Source: Bacillota bacterium
Lineage (GTDB): Bacteria; Bacillota; UBA4882; UBA8346
Length of the DNA: 64,000 nucleotides
Assembly (NCBI GenBank): GCA_023394955.1
Contig: JAEWZY010000028.1
Location: 1 to 64,000, forward strand
Direction: 5' to 3'
The notes beneath the pieces were generated by a model. It saw only the letters and a program-made list of their open reading frames with translations, was not told the DNA's origin and made no database searches. A program made the position numbers and the translations under genes. Positions 1 through 7,874 of the stretch are shown here, piece after piece. Within the stretch, counting starts at the first letter, position 1; each line of letters starts with the position of its first letter.

Positions 1-32
1 GTCGCTCCTTGTACAGGAGCGTGGATTAAAAC
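1..32 (+). CRISPR. Terminal (degenerate) CRISPR repeat, type I-C-like
   Basis: The first 32 bases match the form of type I-C CRISPR repeats: a GTCGC start, a 7-bp stem (CGCTCCT at 3-9 with AGGAGCG at 15-21) and a GTGGATT..AAAC end. The usual end is ATTGAAAC; here it is ATTAAAAC, one change, as is common in the last repeat at the trailer end of an array. No second copy follows, so in this orientation the array would lie to the left of the window. Only one copy is visible, so the call rests on family resemblance. Confidence 0.7.
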
Positions 33-100
33 AACCGATGAAAATCGCTCCCTATTCTCAGCAAGCGATACCTCTCTGTGAGGAATTAACCCTAGTATTC

Positions 101-310
101 CGGGGAATGATCCCTAACCATCGGGGAACTGCCCCCAACCATCGGGAACTTCTCCCTGACTATCGGGGAACCGCCCCTAACCATCGGGAACCTCCCCCGG
201 ACTATCGGGGAACTGCCCCTAACTATCGGGGAATGATCCCTAACCATCGGGAACCTCCCCCGGACAACCGGGGAACCACCCCCAACCATCGGGAAAAAAT
301 CCCAACAAAA
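101..310. repeat. Ten tandem copies of a 21-bp repeat
   Basis: Ten consecutive units, each exactly 21 bp, start at 101, 122, 143, 164, 185, 206, 227, 248, 269 and 290; the last is degraded. Each begins CGGGGAA or CGGGAA, has a run of C about 10 bases later, and usually ends in AACCAT or GACTAT, so each unit can form a tiny GGG(G)/CCC(C) hairpin. The period is a multiple of three, so frames stay open on both strands (a heptapeptide repeat of the type RGTAPNH), but no ribosome binding site is seen. From 311 to the next gene at 514 I see only AT-rich sequence and a likely 5' leader. Confidence 0.9.
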
Positions 311-513
311 GGGTGTGTAACCGGTTCTTTTTAGGCGCCAAAACCATTTTACCCTTTTCTAGTAAATTGATAGGAAAAATAAACAATATTTGGGTTGAAA
401 CTATCGCCTAAATTGTCTAAAATGATATTAGCAATGGTTACATTATCCGGGTATTCGTTTCCGGGATGTAGCATTTGAGTTAACATGGAAAAAAGTGAAG
501 GGGGATTTTGCCA

Positions 514-1584
514 GTGTTGAAAAGGGTAATCGGAGTCGTAGTTGTTCTATTAGTGACAGCATTGATAATGACGGGCTGTTTTGAGCAAGGCGCCGGGAAA
601 CTCAAAGTCGGAATGGTCACCGACGCAGGCACCATCGATGATAAGTCCTTCAATCAAGGGACTTGGGAGGGAGTCCAAAGGGCCGGGGAGGAATTTAAAC
701 TTGAGACGAAATACTTAAAACCCGGCGGAACCACTGAGGCTGACTATGTGAAGGAGATCGGCAATCTCTATGACGCCGGATTCAAATTCATTGTCTGTCC
801 CGGGTTCAAATTTGAAACAGCCATCTTCCAAGCTCAAGACAGGTATAAAGACGCCAAATTCGTTTTGATTGACGGGAATCCCCATGCCGGGGATTTTAAT
901 CCGGTAGTGAAAGAAAACACGGTTTCCATTTTCTTTGCCGAGCATGAATCGGGCTTCTTGGCAGGAGTCGCCGCTGCCTTGGAGCTTAAAGAAAGTGAAG
1001 TTGGTTACATCGGCGGGATGGAAATTCCGGCGGTGCAAAAGTTTAATTGGGGCTTTCAACAGGCAATTAAATACGCCAACGAAAATCTAGGGACTAAAAT
1101 CACACTTAAGCCAGAAAACGTTGTCTATCAAGGTTCTTTTGACAATGTAGCCGCCGGGCAACAACTTGCGGCCAAAATGTACGATAAAGGTGTAAAAGCG
1201 ATCTTTTGCGCCGCGGGCGGTGTTGGAATCGGAGCGATCAATGAAGCTAAGACCAGGGCCAAGTCAGGACAAGAAGTTTGGGTAATCGGCGTTGATGTCG
1301 ACCAGTACTCGGAAGGAATCTACGACGGCGTTCAATCAATCATCTTAACCTCGGCAATGAAAAAAATTGAACAAGCGGCTTTTGATATGATCAAAGCCCA
1401 ACTAGAAGAGGAATTTCCAGGCGGGGAAATTTTGATTTTCAATGCCGAAAACAACGGGGTCGGTATCCCGGCTGAGAACCCCAATCTCAGCGAGGAAGTA
1501 CAGGATAAAGTCGCCGAAATCTATGAGAAACTTCAGTCGGGTGAGATTATAGTTTCCGATCAACAAGGAGACTTAATAAAATAA
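514..1584 (+). CDS. BMP-family nucleoside-binding lipoprotein of an ABC importer
   Basis: Solute-binding protein of the BMP/PnrA/TmpC family, which captures purine nucleosides outside the membrane for an ABC importer. The N-terminus is a lipoprotein signal: basic start, hydrophobic run, then lipobox MTGC, the Cys being residue 22 from this start. Family features include the early VGMVTDAGTIDDKSFNQ segment, a central GYIGGMEIP and FCAAGGVGIG. I chose GTG at 514 because the GAAGGGGG ribosome site at 498-505 is well spaced for it; TTG at 508 is too close and TTG at 517 is also possible. A terminator separates it from the ATPase and permease genes, as is usual where binding protein is made in excess. 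Confidence 0.9.
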   Translation: MLKRVIGVVVVLLVTALIMTGCFEQGAGKLKVGMVTDAGTIDDKSFNQGTWEGVQRAGEEFKLETKYLKPGGTTEADYVKEIGNLYDAGFKFIVCPGFKFETAIFQAQDRYKDAKFVLIDGNPHAGDFNPVVKENTVSIFFAEHESGFLAGVAAALELKESEVGYIGGMEIPAVQKFNWGFQQAIKYANENLGTKITLKPENVVYQGSFDNVAAGQQLAAKMYDKGVKAIFCAAGGVGIGAINEAKTRAKSGQEVWVIGVDVDQYSEGIYDGVQSIILTSAMKKIEQAAFDMIKAQLEEEFPGGEILIFNAENNGVGIPAENPNLSEEVQDKVAEIYEKLQSGEIIVSDQQGDLIK

Positions 1585-1599
1585 TAGGAATTTATTACG

Positions 1600-1630
1600 A
1601 GAGGGCGGTTAACCGTCCTCTTTTTCCTTT
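1600..1630 (+). terminator. Intercistronic terminator/attenuator after the BMP gene
   Basis: A near-perfect palindrome (AGAGGGCGGTT with AACCGTCCTCT, 1600-1621) runs into TTTTTCCTTT. It probably reduces read-through into the ATPase gene. A TATAAT at 1651-1656 could serve as a fresh -10 box for the downstream genes, though I see no good -35. Confidence 0.75.
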
Positions 1631-1723
1631 CGAAAAGAATAAATATATACTATAATTTATTTAACGATTTTAGGATGTAACTCTCATTAAGAATAAAATG
1701 AGATAAGAGAAGGAGACGATTGG

Positions 1724-3247
1724 ATGAATTATGTCGTGGAAATGCAGAATATTCGAAAAGAATTTCCCGGCATCGTAGCCAACGACGATATCACGCTCCG
1801 GATAAAGCAAGGGGAGATTCATGCCTTATTAGGTGAAAACGGCGCTGGTAAATCTACGTTGATGAGTATTTTATTCGGCATGTATCAGCCGGACCGGGGG
1901 ATCATCAAAATCCGCGGCCGGGAAGTAAATGTCTCCAACCCTAATATAGCCAATGTTTTGGGAATCGGCATGGTGCACCAGCATTTCAAGTTGGTTCATA
2001 ATTTTACGGTCACTGAAAATATAATCCTGGGAATGGAACCAAAAAGTGGTTTGATGGTCAAACTTAAGGCTGCGACAGCCAGGATTAAGGATTTATCGGA
2101 ACGATATGGTCTTGATGTAGAACCAGGCGCCAAGATTGAGGATATTTCCGTCGGGATGCAACAACGGGCTGAGATCTTGAAGATGTTGTATCGTAACGCT
2201 GAAGTCCTCATCTTTGATGAGCCGACTTCGGTTCTGACGCCTCAAGAAGTTCAGGAATTAATGAAGATTATGGAAAATCTGATTTTCGAAGGGAAATCAA
2301 TTATTTTAATCACTCATAAATTGAAGGAGATTAAAGCCATTGCCGATCGTTGCACCATCATTCGCAGGGGTAAGCTTATCGATACGGTAGAGGTCGGGGC
2401 TACGACCGAGGCCCAAATGGCCGAGATGATGGTCGGCCGCGAGATTGCTTTTAGAGTGGCCAAGGAAAAACGGGAACCGGGACCGGTGATTTTGAAGGTT
2501 CAAAATCTAACAGTACGTAATAATCGTAAAATTATCGGGCTAAAGGATTTTTCATTGGAGGCCCGGGCCGGGGAGATTTTGGGTATTGCAGGTGTGGAAG
2601 GCAATGGGCAGGCGGAATTGGTTGAGGCTATAACCGGGCTTCGCAAGGCGGAGTCGGGCCAAATTCATTTGAAAGGGACGGATATCACCAACCTGCCGGT
2701 CCGGGAGCGGATCCGCTCCGGAATGGCTTATATACCCGAAGATCGACATAAACATGGTTTGATTCTTGATTATTCCATTGAGGAGAACTTGATCTTAAGA
2801 TCGTATTATCAGGAGCCTTACTCTAAAAAGGCTTTGTTAAATAGGGAATCCATTCGTCAACATGCCGAAAAGGTAATGGCGGAGTTCGATGTCCGGGCCG
2901 GACAGGCCGGTGAGTCCAGCGCCCGTTCGTTATCAGGAGGAAATCAGCAGAAAGCCATCGTCGGCAGGGAGATCGATCTCAATCCGGAATTATTGATCGC
3001 GGTTCAACCAACTAGGGGTTTGGATGTAGGGGCTATCGAATATATTCATAAACGCCTGGTGGAACAGAGAGATAAGAGAAAAGCGGTTGTCTTGGTATCG
3101 TTAGAGCTTGATGAGATCTTGAATCTTTCCGACCGGGTCGCTGTGATTAACAACGGCGAACTGGTAGGGATAGTCGATGCGTCGGCTACCGATGAAAATG
3201 AAATCGGTTTAATGATGGCCGGAGTGAAGCGAGGAGAGCACCGATGA
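1724..3247 (+). CDS. Nucleoside ABC importer, double ATPase subunit
   Basis: Duplicated-domain ATPase of the sugar/nucleoside type (NupO/YufO, RbsA-like), 507 aa, energising uptake with the two permeases downstream. Domain 1 has Walker A GENGAGKST (residues 37-45), signature SVGMQQR and Walker B LIFDEPT. Domain 2 has a degenerate Walker A (VEGNGQAE, no GKS) but a full LSGGNQQK signature and IAVQPTRGLD, where Gln replaces the usual Glu; this asymmetry is normal for the family. RBS AGGAGACG lies just upstream of ATG. Its stop overlaps the next start (ATGA at 3244), so the genes are translationally coupled. Confidence 0.93.
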   Translation: MNYVVEMQNIRKEFPGIVANDDITLRIKQGEIHALLGENGAGKSTLMSILFGMYQPDRGIIKIRGREVNVSNPNIANVLGIGMVHQHFKLVHNFTVTENIILGMEPKSGLMVKLKAATARIKDLSERYGLDVEPGAKIEDISVGMQQRAEILKMLYRNAEVLIFDEPTSVLTPQEVQELMKIMENLIFEGKSIILITHKLKEIKAIADRCTIIRRGKLIDTVEVGATTEAQMAEMMVGREIAFRVAKEKREPGPVILKVQNLTVRNNRKIIGLKDFSLEARAGEILGIAGVEGNGQAELVEAITGLRKAESGQIHLKGTDITNLPVRERIRSGMAYIPEDRHKHGLILDYSIEENLILRSYYQEPYSKKALLNRESIRQHAEKVMAEFDVRAGQAGESSARSLSGGNQQKAIVGREIDLNPELLIAVQPTRGLDVGAIEYIHKRLVEQRDKRKAVVLVSLELDEILNLSDRVAVINNGELVGIVDASATDENEIGLMMAGVKRGEHR

Positions 3248-4350
3248 AAATTAATAAGGAATGTGCGGTGGCGTTGGTAGCCGTATTCTTGGGCTTATTG
3301 GCTGGAGCGCTCTTAATGGTCTTATCCGGAAACAATCCGCTCCAAGGTTATCTTTACCTTTTGCAAGGCGGACTGATGAGCGCCGAGCGGATCGGTAACA
3401 CGTTGGCCACGGCGACCCCACTGATTTTGACCGGTTTATCGGTGGCTTTCGCTTTTAAAACCGGGTTGTTTAATATCGGGGCAGCCGGGCAAATGCTCAT
3501 TGGCGGGTTGGCCGCCACAGTGGTGGGCCTGACTTTTGTTTTGCCGAAATTGATATTATTGCCGTTAGTTGTGATCGCAGCTATCTTAGGTGGCGCTATT
3601 TGGGGTTTAGTGCCCGGGTTTTTAAAAGCCCGTTTTAATGTGCATGAAGTCGTGGCTACCATCATGATGAACTGGATTGCCTATTGGACTGTTTATTATA
3701 TCATTCCCGGTTATTTTAAGGGAGCGTATTTGGAGACCGAATCCCGAAAGATACCGGATGCGGCTTCCTTAAAAGTAGATTGGCTAACCGACCTCTTCAA
3801 TGGTTCTTATATTAATCTTGGTTTTTTTCTAGGTCTAATAGCGGTAGCGGTGATTGCTTTTTTACTAAACCGTACCGTTAGCGGCTATGAACTGAAAGCG
3901 GTTGGTTTTAACCGCCATGCGTCGGAATATGCCGGAATAAACGCCGAGCGAAACATCATTTTATCGATGATGATCGCCGGAGCTTTGGCCGGTTTGGGAG
4001 GCGCCGTATTTTATGTGGGATATGCCTCAAATATGCAAATTGGGGTAATGCCTACCCAAGGGTTTGATGGGATTGCCGTTTCTTTGCTCGGTCTCAACTC
4101 GCCTTGGGGAGTGTTGGCTTCAGCGATCTTTTTCGGGACGCTCCATTCGGGTAAGGGGTTTATGAACGCGATGACTAGGATTCCGCCGGAGATCGCCGAT
4201 ACAATTATCGCAACAATTATCTATTTTTCCGCTACGGCCGTTCTGATTGAAAGGCTTTGGGAGAGAGTTGTTAAGGTAAAAAAGCAAAGTGTTAATGAGC
4301 CGGAAATAAATCAGGATGAAACCAAAAAGCGAATCGGAGGTACGCGGTAA
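3244..4350 (+). CDS. Nucleoside ABC importer permease 1
   Basis: Membrane permease of the BPD_transp_2 family (NupP/YufP-like), 368 aa, with about ten hydrophobic segments. Family features are FKTGLFNIGAAGQMLIGG after the second or third membrane segment, ARFNVHEVVATIMMNWIAYW, and AGALAGLGGAVFYVGY late in the protein. It overlaps the ATPase gene by 4 nt and the next permease by 1 nt (TAATG). The C-terminus is a charged cytoplasmic tail of about 30 residues. Together with the neighbours it forms a nucleoside transporter; the exact substrate cannot be read from sequence. Confidence 0.92.
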   Translation: MKINKECAVALVAVFLGLLAGALLMVLSGNNPLQGYLYLLQGGLMSAERIGNTLATATPLILTGLSVAFAFKTGLFNIGAAGQMLIGGLAATVVGLTFVLPKLILLPLVVIAAILGGAIWGLVPGFLKARFNVHEVVATIMMNWIAYWTVYYIIPGYFKGAYLETESRKIPDAASLKVDWLTDLFNGSYINLGFFLGLIAVAVIAFLLNRTVSGYELKAVGFNRHASEYAGINAERNIILSMMIAGALAGLGGAVFYVGYASNMQIGVMPTQGFDGIAVSLLGLNSPWGVLASAIFFGTLHSGKGFMNAMTRIPPEIADTIIATIIYFSATAVLIERLWERVVKVKKQSVNEPEINQDETKKRIGGTR

Positions 4351-5297
4351 TGTGGGATCTAATGGTCCAAGTATTCCCATATGCTATTGCTTTTACCGTC
4401 CCGCTGCTGATCACGGCTTTAGGCGGCCTTTTTAGCGAACGGAGCGGAGTGGTGAATATTGGTTTGGAAGGCTTAATGGTGGTCGGTTTTTTCGCCAGCG
4501 CCTTGGTAATTGCCAGACTAGAGGTTTTTATGCCTGAAAGCGCGGTATGGGTTGGGCTACTGGTAGCTTTAATTGCCGGAGCGCTCTTTTCGCTACTTCA
4601 TGCCTTCGCTTGCATTAATTTAAATGCGAACCAAGTAATCAGCGGAACGGCCATTAATATGATCGCCGGGGCTTTGACTGTATACCTCGCCCGTAATATT
4701 ACCGGCAGCGGAAACATCCATATTATTCACGGGATGGTCCGGCGTAATATTACCGGCCTATCCGAGCTGCCGTTTCTGGGAAAGTTATTTTTTACCCAAA
4801 CTTACGCCACAACTTGGCTAGTATTGGTAATTCTTTTGGTTTCTTGGTTTGTTTTGTATAAGACCGCCTTTGGTTTGAGGTTGCGGGCTTGCGGGGAACA
4901 TCCTCAAGCGGCTGATTCGGCGGGTGTTAACGTTTACCGCATCCGCTATCTTGCGGTAATGATCTCCGGGGCCTTCGCCGGCCTGGGGGGAGCGATTATC
5001 CTGGTGACTTATTCCGGTGAATTCAATGGTAGTGTGGCGGGGCTGGGCTTCTTGGCATTGGCGGCCTTAATCTTCGGGCAGTGGAAGCCTCTCGGAATTT
5101 TGGGGGCTACCTTTTTCTTTGGTTTCGCCAGCACCATCGCCAATGTTTCCCAAGTTATCCCGGCTCTTGCCAGGATTCCAGGTATTCTACTTAAAAACTT
5201 CCCCTACCTGGTGACCTTAATTGTACTAGTTATCTTTTCCAAATCTTCTCAAGCTCCTAGGGCTTCGGGAGAACCTTACGACAAAGGTAAGCGTTGA
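4350..5297 (+). CDS. Nucleoside ABC importer permease 2
   Basis: Second BPD_transp_2 permease (NupQ/YufQ-like), 315 aa, partner of the preceding one. It shows the family segment SERSGVVNIGLEGLMVVG near residues 26-45, LNANQVISGTAINMIA and GAFAGLGGAIILVTYSG. The start ATG shares one base with the preceding TAA stop. It is the last gene of the importer operon; a strong terminator follows. The convergent gene downstream is deoC, a nucleoside-breakdown enzyme, which supports nucleosides as the cargo. Confidence 0.92.
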   Translation: MWDLMVQVFPYAIAFTVPLLITALGGLFSERSGVVNIGLEGLMVVGFFASALVIARLEVFMPESAVWVGLLVALIAGALFSLLHAFACINLNANQVISGTAINMIAGALTVYLARNITGSGNIHIIHGMVRRNITGLSELPFLGKLFFTQTYATTWLVLVILLVSWFVLYKTAFGLRLRACGEHPQAADSAGVNVYRIRYLAVMISGAFAGLGGAIILVTYSGEFNGSVAGLGFLALAALIFGQWKPLGILGATFFFGFASTIANVSQVIPALARIPGILLKNFPYLVTLIVLVIFSKSSQAPRASGEPYDKGKR

Positions 5298-5371
5298 TTA
5301 AATGGAATGAATGACAGCTATGCTTTGGAAAGAATTTAAGGGTTCATTATTATATAAATACATGTGGGTTA

Positions 5372-5425
5372 AGGACTAACCGCGTTGCTGAATGTAACGC
5401 GGTTAGTCCTGTTTTATTATTATTT
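5372..5425 (+). terminator. Rho-independent terminator after the nucleoside importer
   Basis: A perfect 15-bp stem (5372-5386 with 5396-5410) with a 9-nt loop is followed by GTTTTATTATTATTTTT. The T-rich side faces the + strand, so it terminates the importer operon. deoC ends inside the T tract on the other strand. Confidence 0.9.
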
Positions 5426-6103
5426 TTCCGGTTCCGCAATTATTTGAATGCCGGAACTAGTTCCGATACGGGTAGCGCCGGCTTTGATCATGGCTAGGGC
5501 CGTATCATAATCCCGAACTCCACCTGAGGCTTTGACCCCTATTTCCGGACCTACAACCCGGCGCATTAAGGAGATATCTTCCGCAGTAGCTCCCCCCGGT
5601 CCAAAACCGGTTGAAGTTTTTACAAAGTTCGCTCCCGCCGCTATAGAGATTTCGCAAGCTTTAATCTTCTCCATTTCGTTGAGCAAACCGGTTTCCAGAA
5701 TCACTTTAACAATTGCTTTTCCTTTGGCTTTTTTGACTACCGCTTGAATATCGCTCAGCACCAAATCGTAATCTCCTGATTTTAGGGCGCCTACATTAAT
5801 TACCATATCAACTTCGTTGGCGCCTTGAGTAATCGCCTCTTCGGCTTCAAAAGCCTTCGTTCGGGTAGCGGCGGCTCCGAGAGGAAAACCAACCACCGTA
5901 CAGACCTTAACTGAGGTCCCGTTAAGCAGTTCGGCAGCTAAGGGGACCCAGTAAGGGTTAATGCAGACGGAACAGAAATTATTTTCCATCGCCTCACCGC
6001 ATAATTTAGCAATCTGTTCTTCGGTGGCGTCCGGTTTAAGTAAAGTATGGTCAATCAAAGGGGCGAGGTTTTGACTATGAATACTAAGGTTATTGTTCTC
6101 CAT
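5420..6103 (-). CDS. deoC: Deoxyribose-phosphate aldolase
   Basis: Class I aldolase splitting 2-deoxyribose 5-phosphate into glyceraldehyde 3-phosphate and acetaldehyde, the last step of deoxynucleoside breakdown; cytosolic. 227 aa, the usual short bacterial form. Motifs seen: LIDHTLLKPDAT at the N-terminus, VCTVVGFPLGA, ANEVDMVINVGALKSG, KVILETG, FVKTSTGFGPGGAT with the Schiff-base lysine (the K of VKTSTGF), and VKASGGVRD. GGAGGGATC is the ribosome site ahead of ATG. It converges on the nucleoside ABC operon and is probably functionally linked to it. Confidence 0.97.
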   Translation of the reverse strand: MENNNLSIHSQNLAPLIDHTLLKPDATEEQIAKLCGEAMENNFCSVCINPYWVPLAAELLNGTSVKVCTVVGFPLGAAATRTKAFEAEEAITQGANEVDMVINVGALKSGDYDLVLSDIQAVVKKAKGKAIVKVILETGLLNEMEKIKACEISIAAGANFVKTSTGFGPGGATAEDISLMRRVVGPEIGVKASGGVRDYDTALAMIKAGATRIGTSSGIQIIAEPEK

Positions 6104-6475
6104 AATGATCCCTCCATTATTCTTAAATGGATTTATTAATGTTTACTCCTGTACTCTATTTATTTTACGCTAAGAATTTCAATGCAATCAAAACTTTTCC
6201 TGCTTTGATTAACCATTTATCGTTATGACGTAATAGTTGGATAAAAGAATACATTATACATTTCAACTCTTGATTGCTCTTTATGGAAGAATCGTTTAAA
6301 ATCATAATCAGTATGTATTGCAAGTTTTGAATAAACTCAAAAACTAAGCTGCTTATCGATCTGTCGATCCTTTGGTTTTGATTGTTTTAATCAGGTGGAT
6401 TTAAATGTGAGCCAACATAAAAATTAAATCGGTATTACCAAGGTTTTTTCTCTTAATTAAGTTGGGGGGATATGG
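6104..6475. other. Divergent intergenic region, no gene seen
   Basis: 372 bp between divergent deoC and the aminotransferase gene. AT-rich, with no convincing ORF, repeat or riboswitch. It must hold the promoters of both flanking genes, but I cannot pick out clear boxes. A GGGGGGAT ribosome site ends the region before the ATG at 6476. Confidence 0.5.
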
Positions 6476-7783
6476 ATGGAATATCAAATTCAGGATGTCG
6501 CAAGCTTAAAAAGATGTCAAGCGGAGCTTTTAGAACGCTATCAAAGATTTAAAGTTGAGAAGCAGAAATTAGATATGTCGCGGGGGAAGCCATGTCCGGA
6601 ACAGTTGGACCTTTCCAAGGGTTTATCGACTTGTCTGACCGAAGATGATTATAAAACAAGGGACGGCGTTGACTGTCGGAATTATGGAGGAGTTGAAGGC
6701 ATTCCTGAGGCCAGGGAACTACTGGCGCCAATCCTGGATGTCGCTCCCGAGTCTGTAATTGTAAGCGGCAATTCCAGTCTGGCTTTGATGTATGACTTAA
6801 TAGTTAAAGCGTTAATTCTAGGAGTTCCCGGTGGGAGTATGCCTTGGGGCAAGCAACTAAAGGTTAAATTTCTCTGTCCCAGCCCGGGATATGACCGTCA
6901 CTTTGCTATCTGTAATCAATTGGGAATAGAGATGATCCCTATCGAACTGGGCCAAACTGGTCCGGATATGGACCAAGTGGAACGGTTGGTGGCTGAGTAC
7001 GAATCGATTAAGGGAATTTGGTGTGTGCCGAAGTATAGTAACCCAAGCGGGATAACTTACTCCGATGAAGTGGTGGATCGTTTCGCAAAAATGAAGACTA
7101 AGGCTCCGGATTTTAGGATTTTTTGGGACGATGCATATGCGGTGCATCATTTGACCGATCAGCCCGATCGGTTGAAAAGTATTTTAAATGCTTGTCGGAA
7201 GGCTGGAAATCCTGATCGGGCCCTTCTATTTGGCTCTACTTCCAAGATTAGTTTTGCCGGGGCTGGTTTGTCTTTGATGGCTGGTAGCGAGAATAATATT
7301 AACTGGCTTAAGAAACAGATTGGTATCCAAACGATTGGACCTGATAAACTAAACCAACTGCGACATGTACGGTTTTTTAAAAGTTTTGCCGGGATTGAGG
7401 AGCAAATGAAGAAACACTCGGCAATTATTAAGCCCAAGTTTGAGCAGGTATTGGAGACCCTTAAGACCGAATTGGGCGGGAAAAAGATTGCCGAGTGGAC
7501 CAGGCCAAACGGCGGTTATTTCATCAGTTTAAATACAATGGAAGGCTGTGCCAAAAAAGTTGTGAATATGGCAGCCGAGGCTGGTGTGATTCTTACCGGC
7601 GCCGGGGCTACCTATCCATATGGCAATGATCCATTGGATCGGAATATCAGGATCGCTCCCACTTTCCCACCGCCGGCCGAGTTGAAGAAAGCCATGGAGA
7701 TAGTGGCTGTCTGTACCCAGTTGGCGAGTGTCGAAAAGATTTTGGAAGGCAGATATCATTTCGGCGAAACGCCAAATTGTTAA
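6476..7783 (+). CDS. Class Ic aspartate aminotransferase (PF12897 family)
   Basis: PLP-dependent aminotransferase, 435 aa, resembling the class Ic aspartate aminotransferases known from Corynebacterium and others, which interconvert aspartate/2-oxoglutarate and oxaloacetate/glutamate. Family marks: LDMSRGKPCPEQLDLS near the N-terminus, RNYGGVEGI, PGYDRHF, WCVPKYSNPSG (Asn for the PLP ring), WDDAYAVHHL, and FGSTSKISFAGAG with Lys257 as the PLP-binding residue. NGGYFISL and the late RIAPTFPP carry the substrate-carboxylate arginine region. It stands alone between two divergent or convergent genes. Aspartate specificity is inferred from the family. Confidence 0.88.
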   Translation: MEYQIQDVASLKRCQAELLERYQRFKVEKQKLDMSRGKPCPEQLDLSKGLSTCLTEDDYKTRDGVDCRNYGGVEGIPEARELLAPILDVAPESVIVSGNSSLALMYDLIVKALILGVPGGSMPWGKQLKVKFLCPSPGYDRHFAICNQLGIEMIPIELGQTGPDMDQVERLVAEYESIKGIWCVPKYSNPSGITYSDEVVDRFAKMKTKAPDFRIFWDDAYAVHHLTDQPDRLKSILNACRKAGNPDRALLFGSTSKISFAGAGLSLMAGSENNINWLKKQIGIQTIGPDKLNQLRHVRFFKSFAGIEEQMKKHSAIIKPKFEQVLETLKTELGGKKIAEWTRPNGGYFISLNTMEGCAKKVVNMAAEAGVILTGAGATYPYGNDPLDRNIRIAPTFPPPAELKKAMEIVAVCTQLASVEKILEGRYHFGETPNC

Positions 7784-7840
7784 ATTATAAACTTTAGAAT
7801 AACCCATTTAGATTTAAGCTTATTTGGAAAATATTTGGAA

Positions 7841-7874
7841 AACGCCTTATTATGAAAATGATGAGGCGTTTTTG
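7841..7874 (+). terminator. Terminator after the aminotransferase
   Basis: A 10-bp stem (AACGCCTTAT with ATGAGGCGTT, one GU pair) with a 10-nt loop is followed by five T. It sits between convergent genes and ends directly at the murD stop. Confidence 0.8.

Noticed and set aside
38..334. 98-codon open frame over the 21-bp repeats (and a 65-codon one on the other strand)
   Set aside because: The period is a multiple of three, so all frames without a stop in the unit stay open. No RBS, and both strands are open equally. Kept as a repeat, not a gene.
335..513. Possible purine riboswitch before the nucleoside importer
   Set aside because: The conserved core of purine riboswitches is absent, although the context would suit one.
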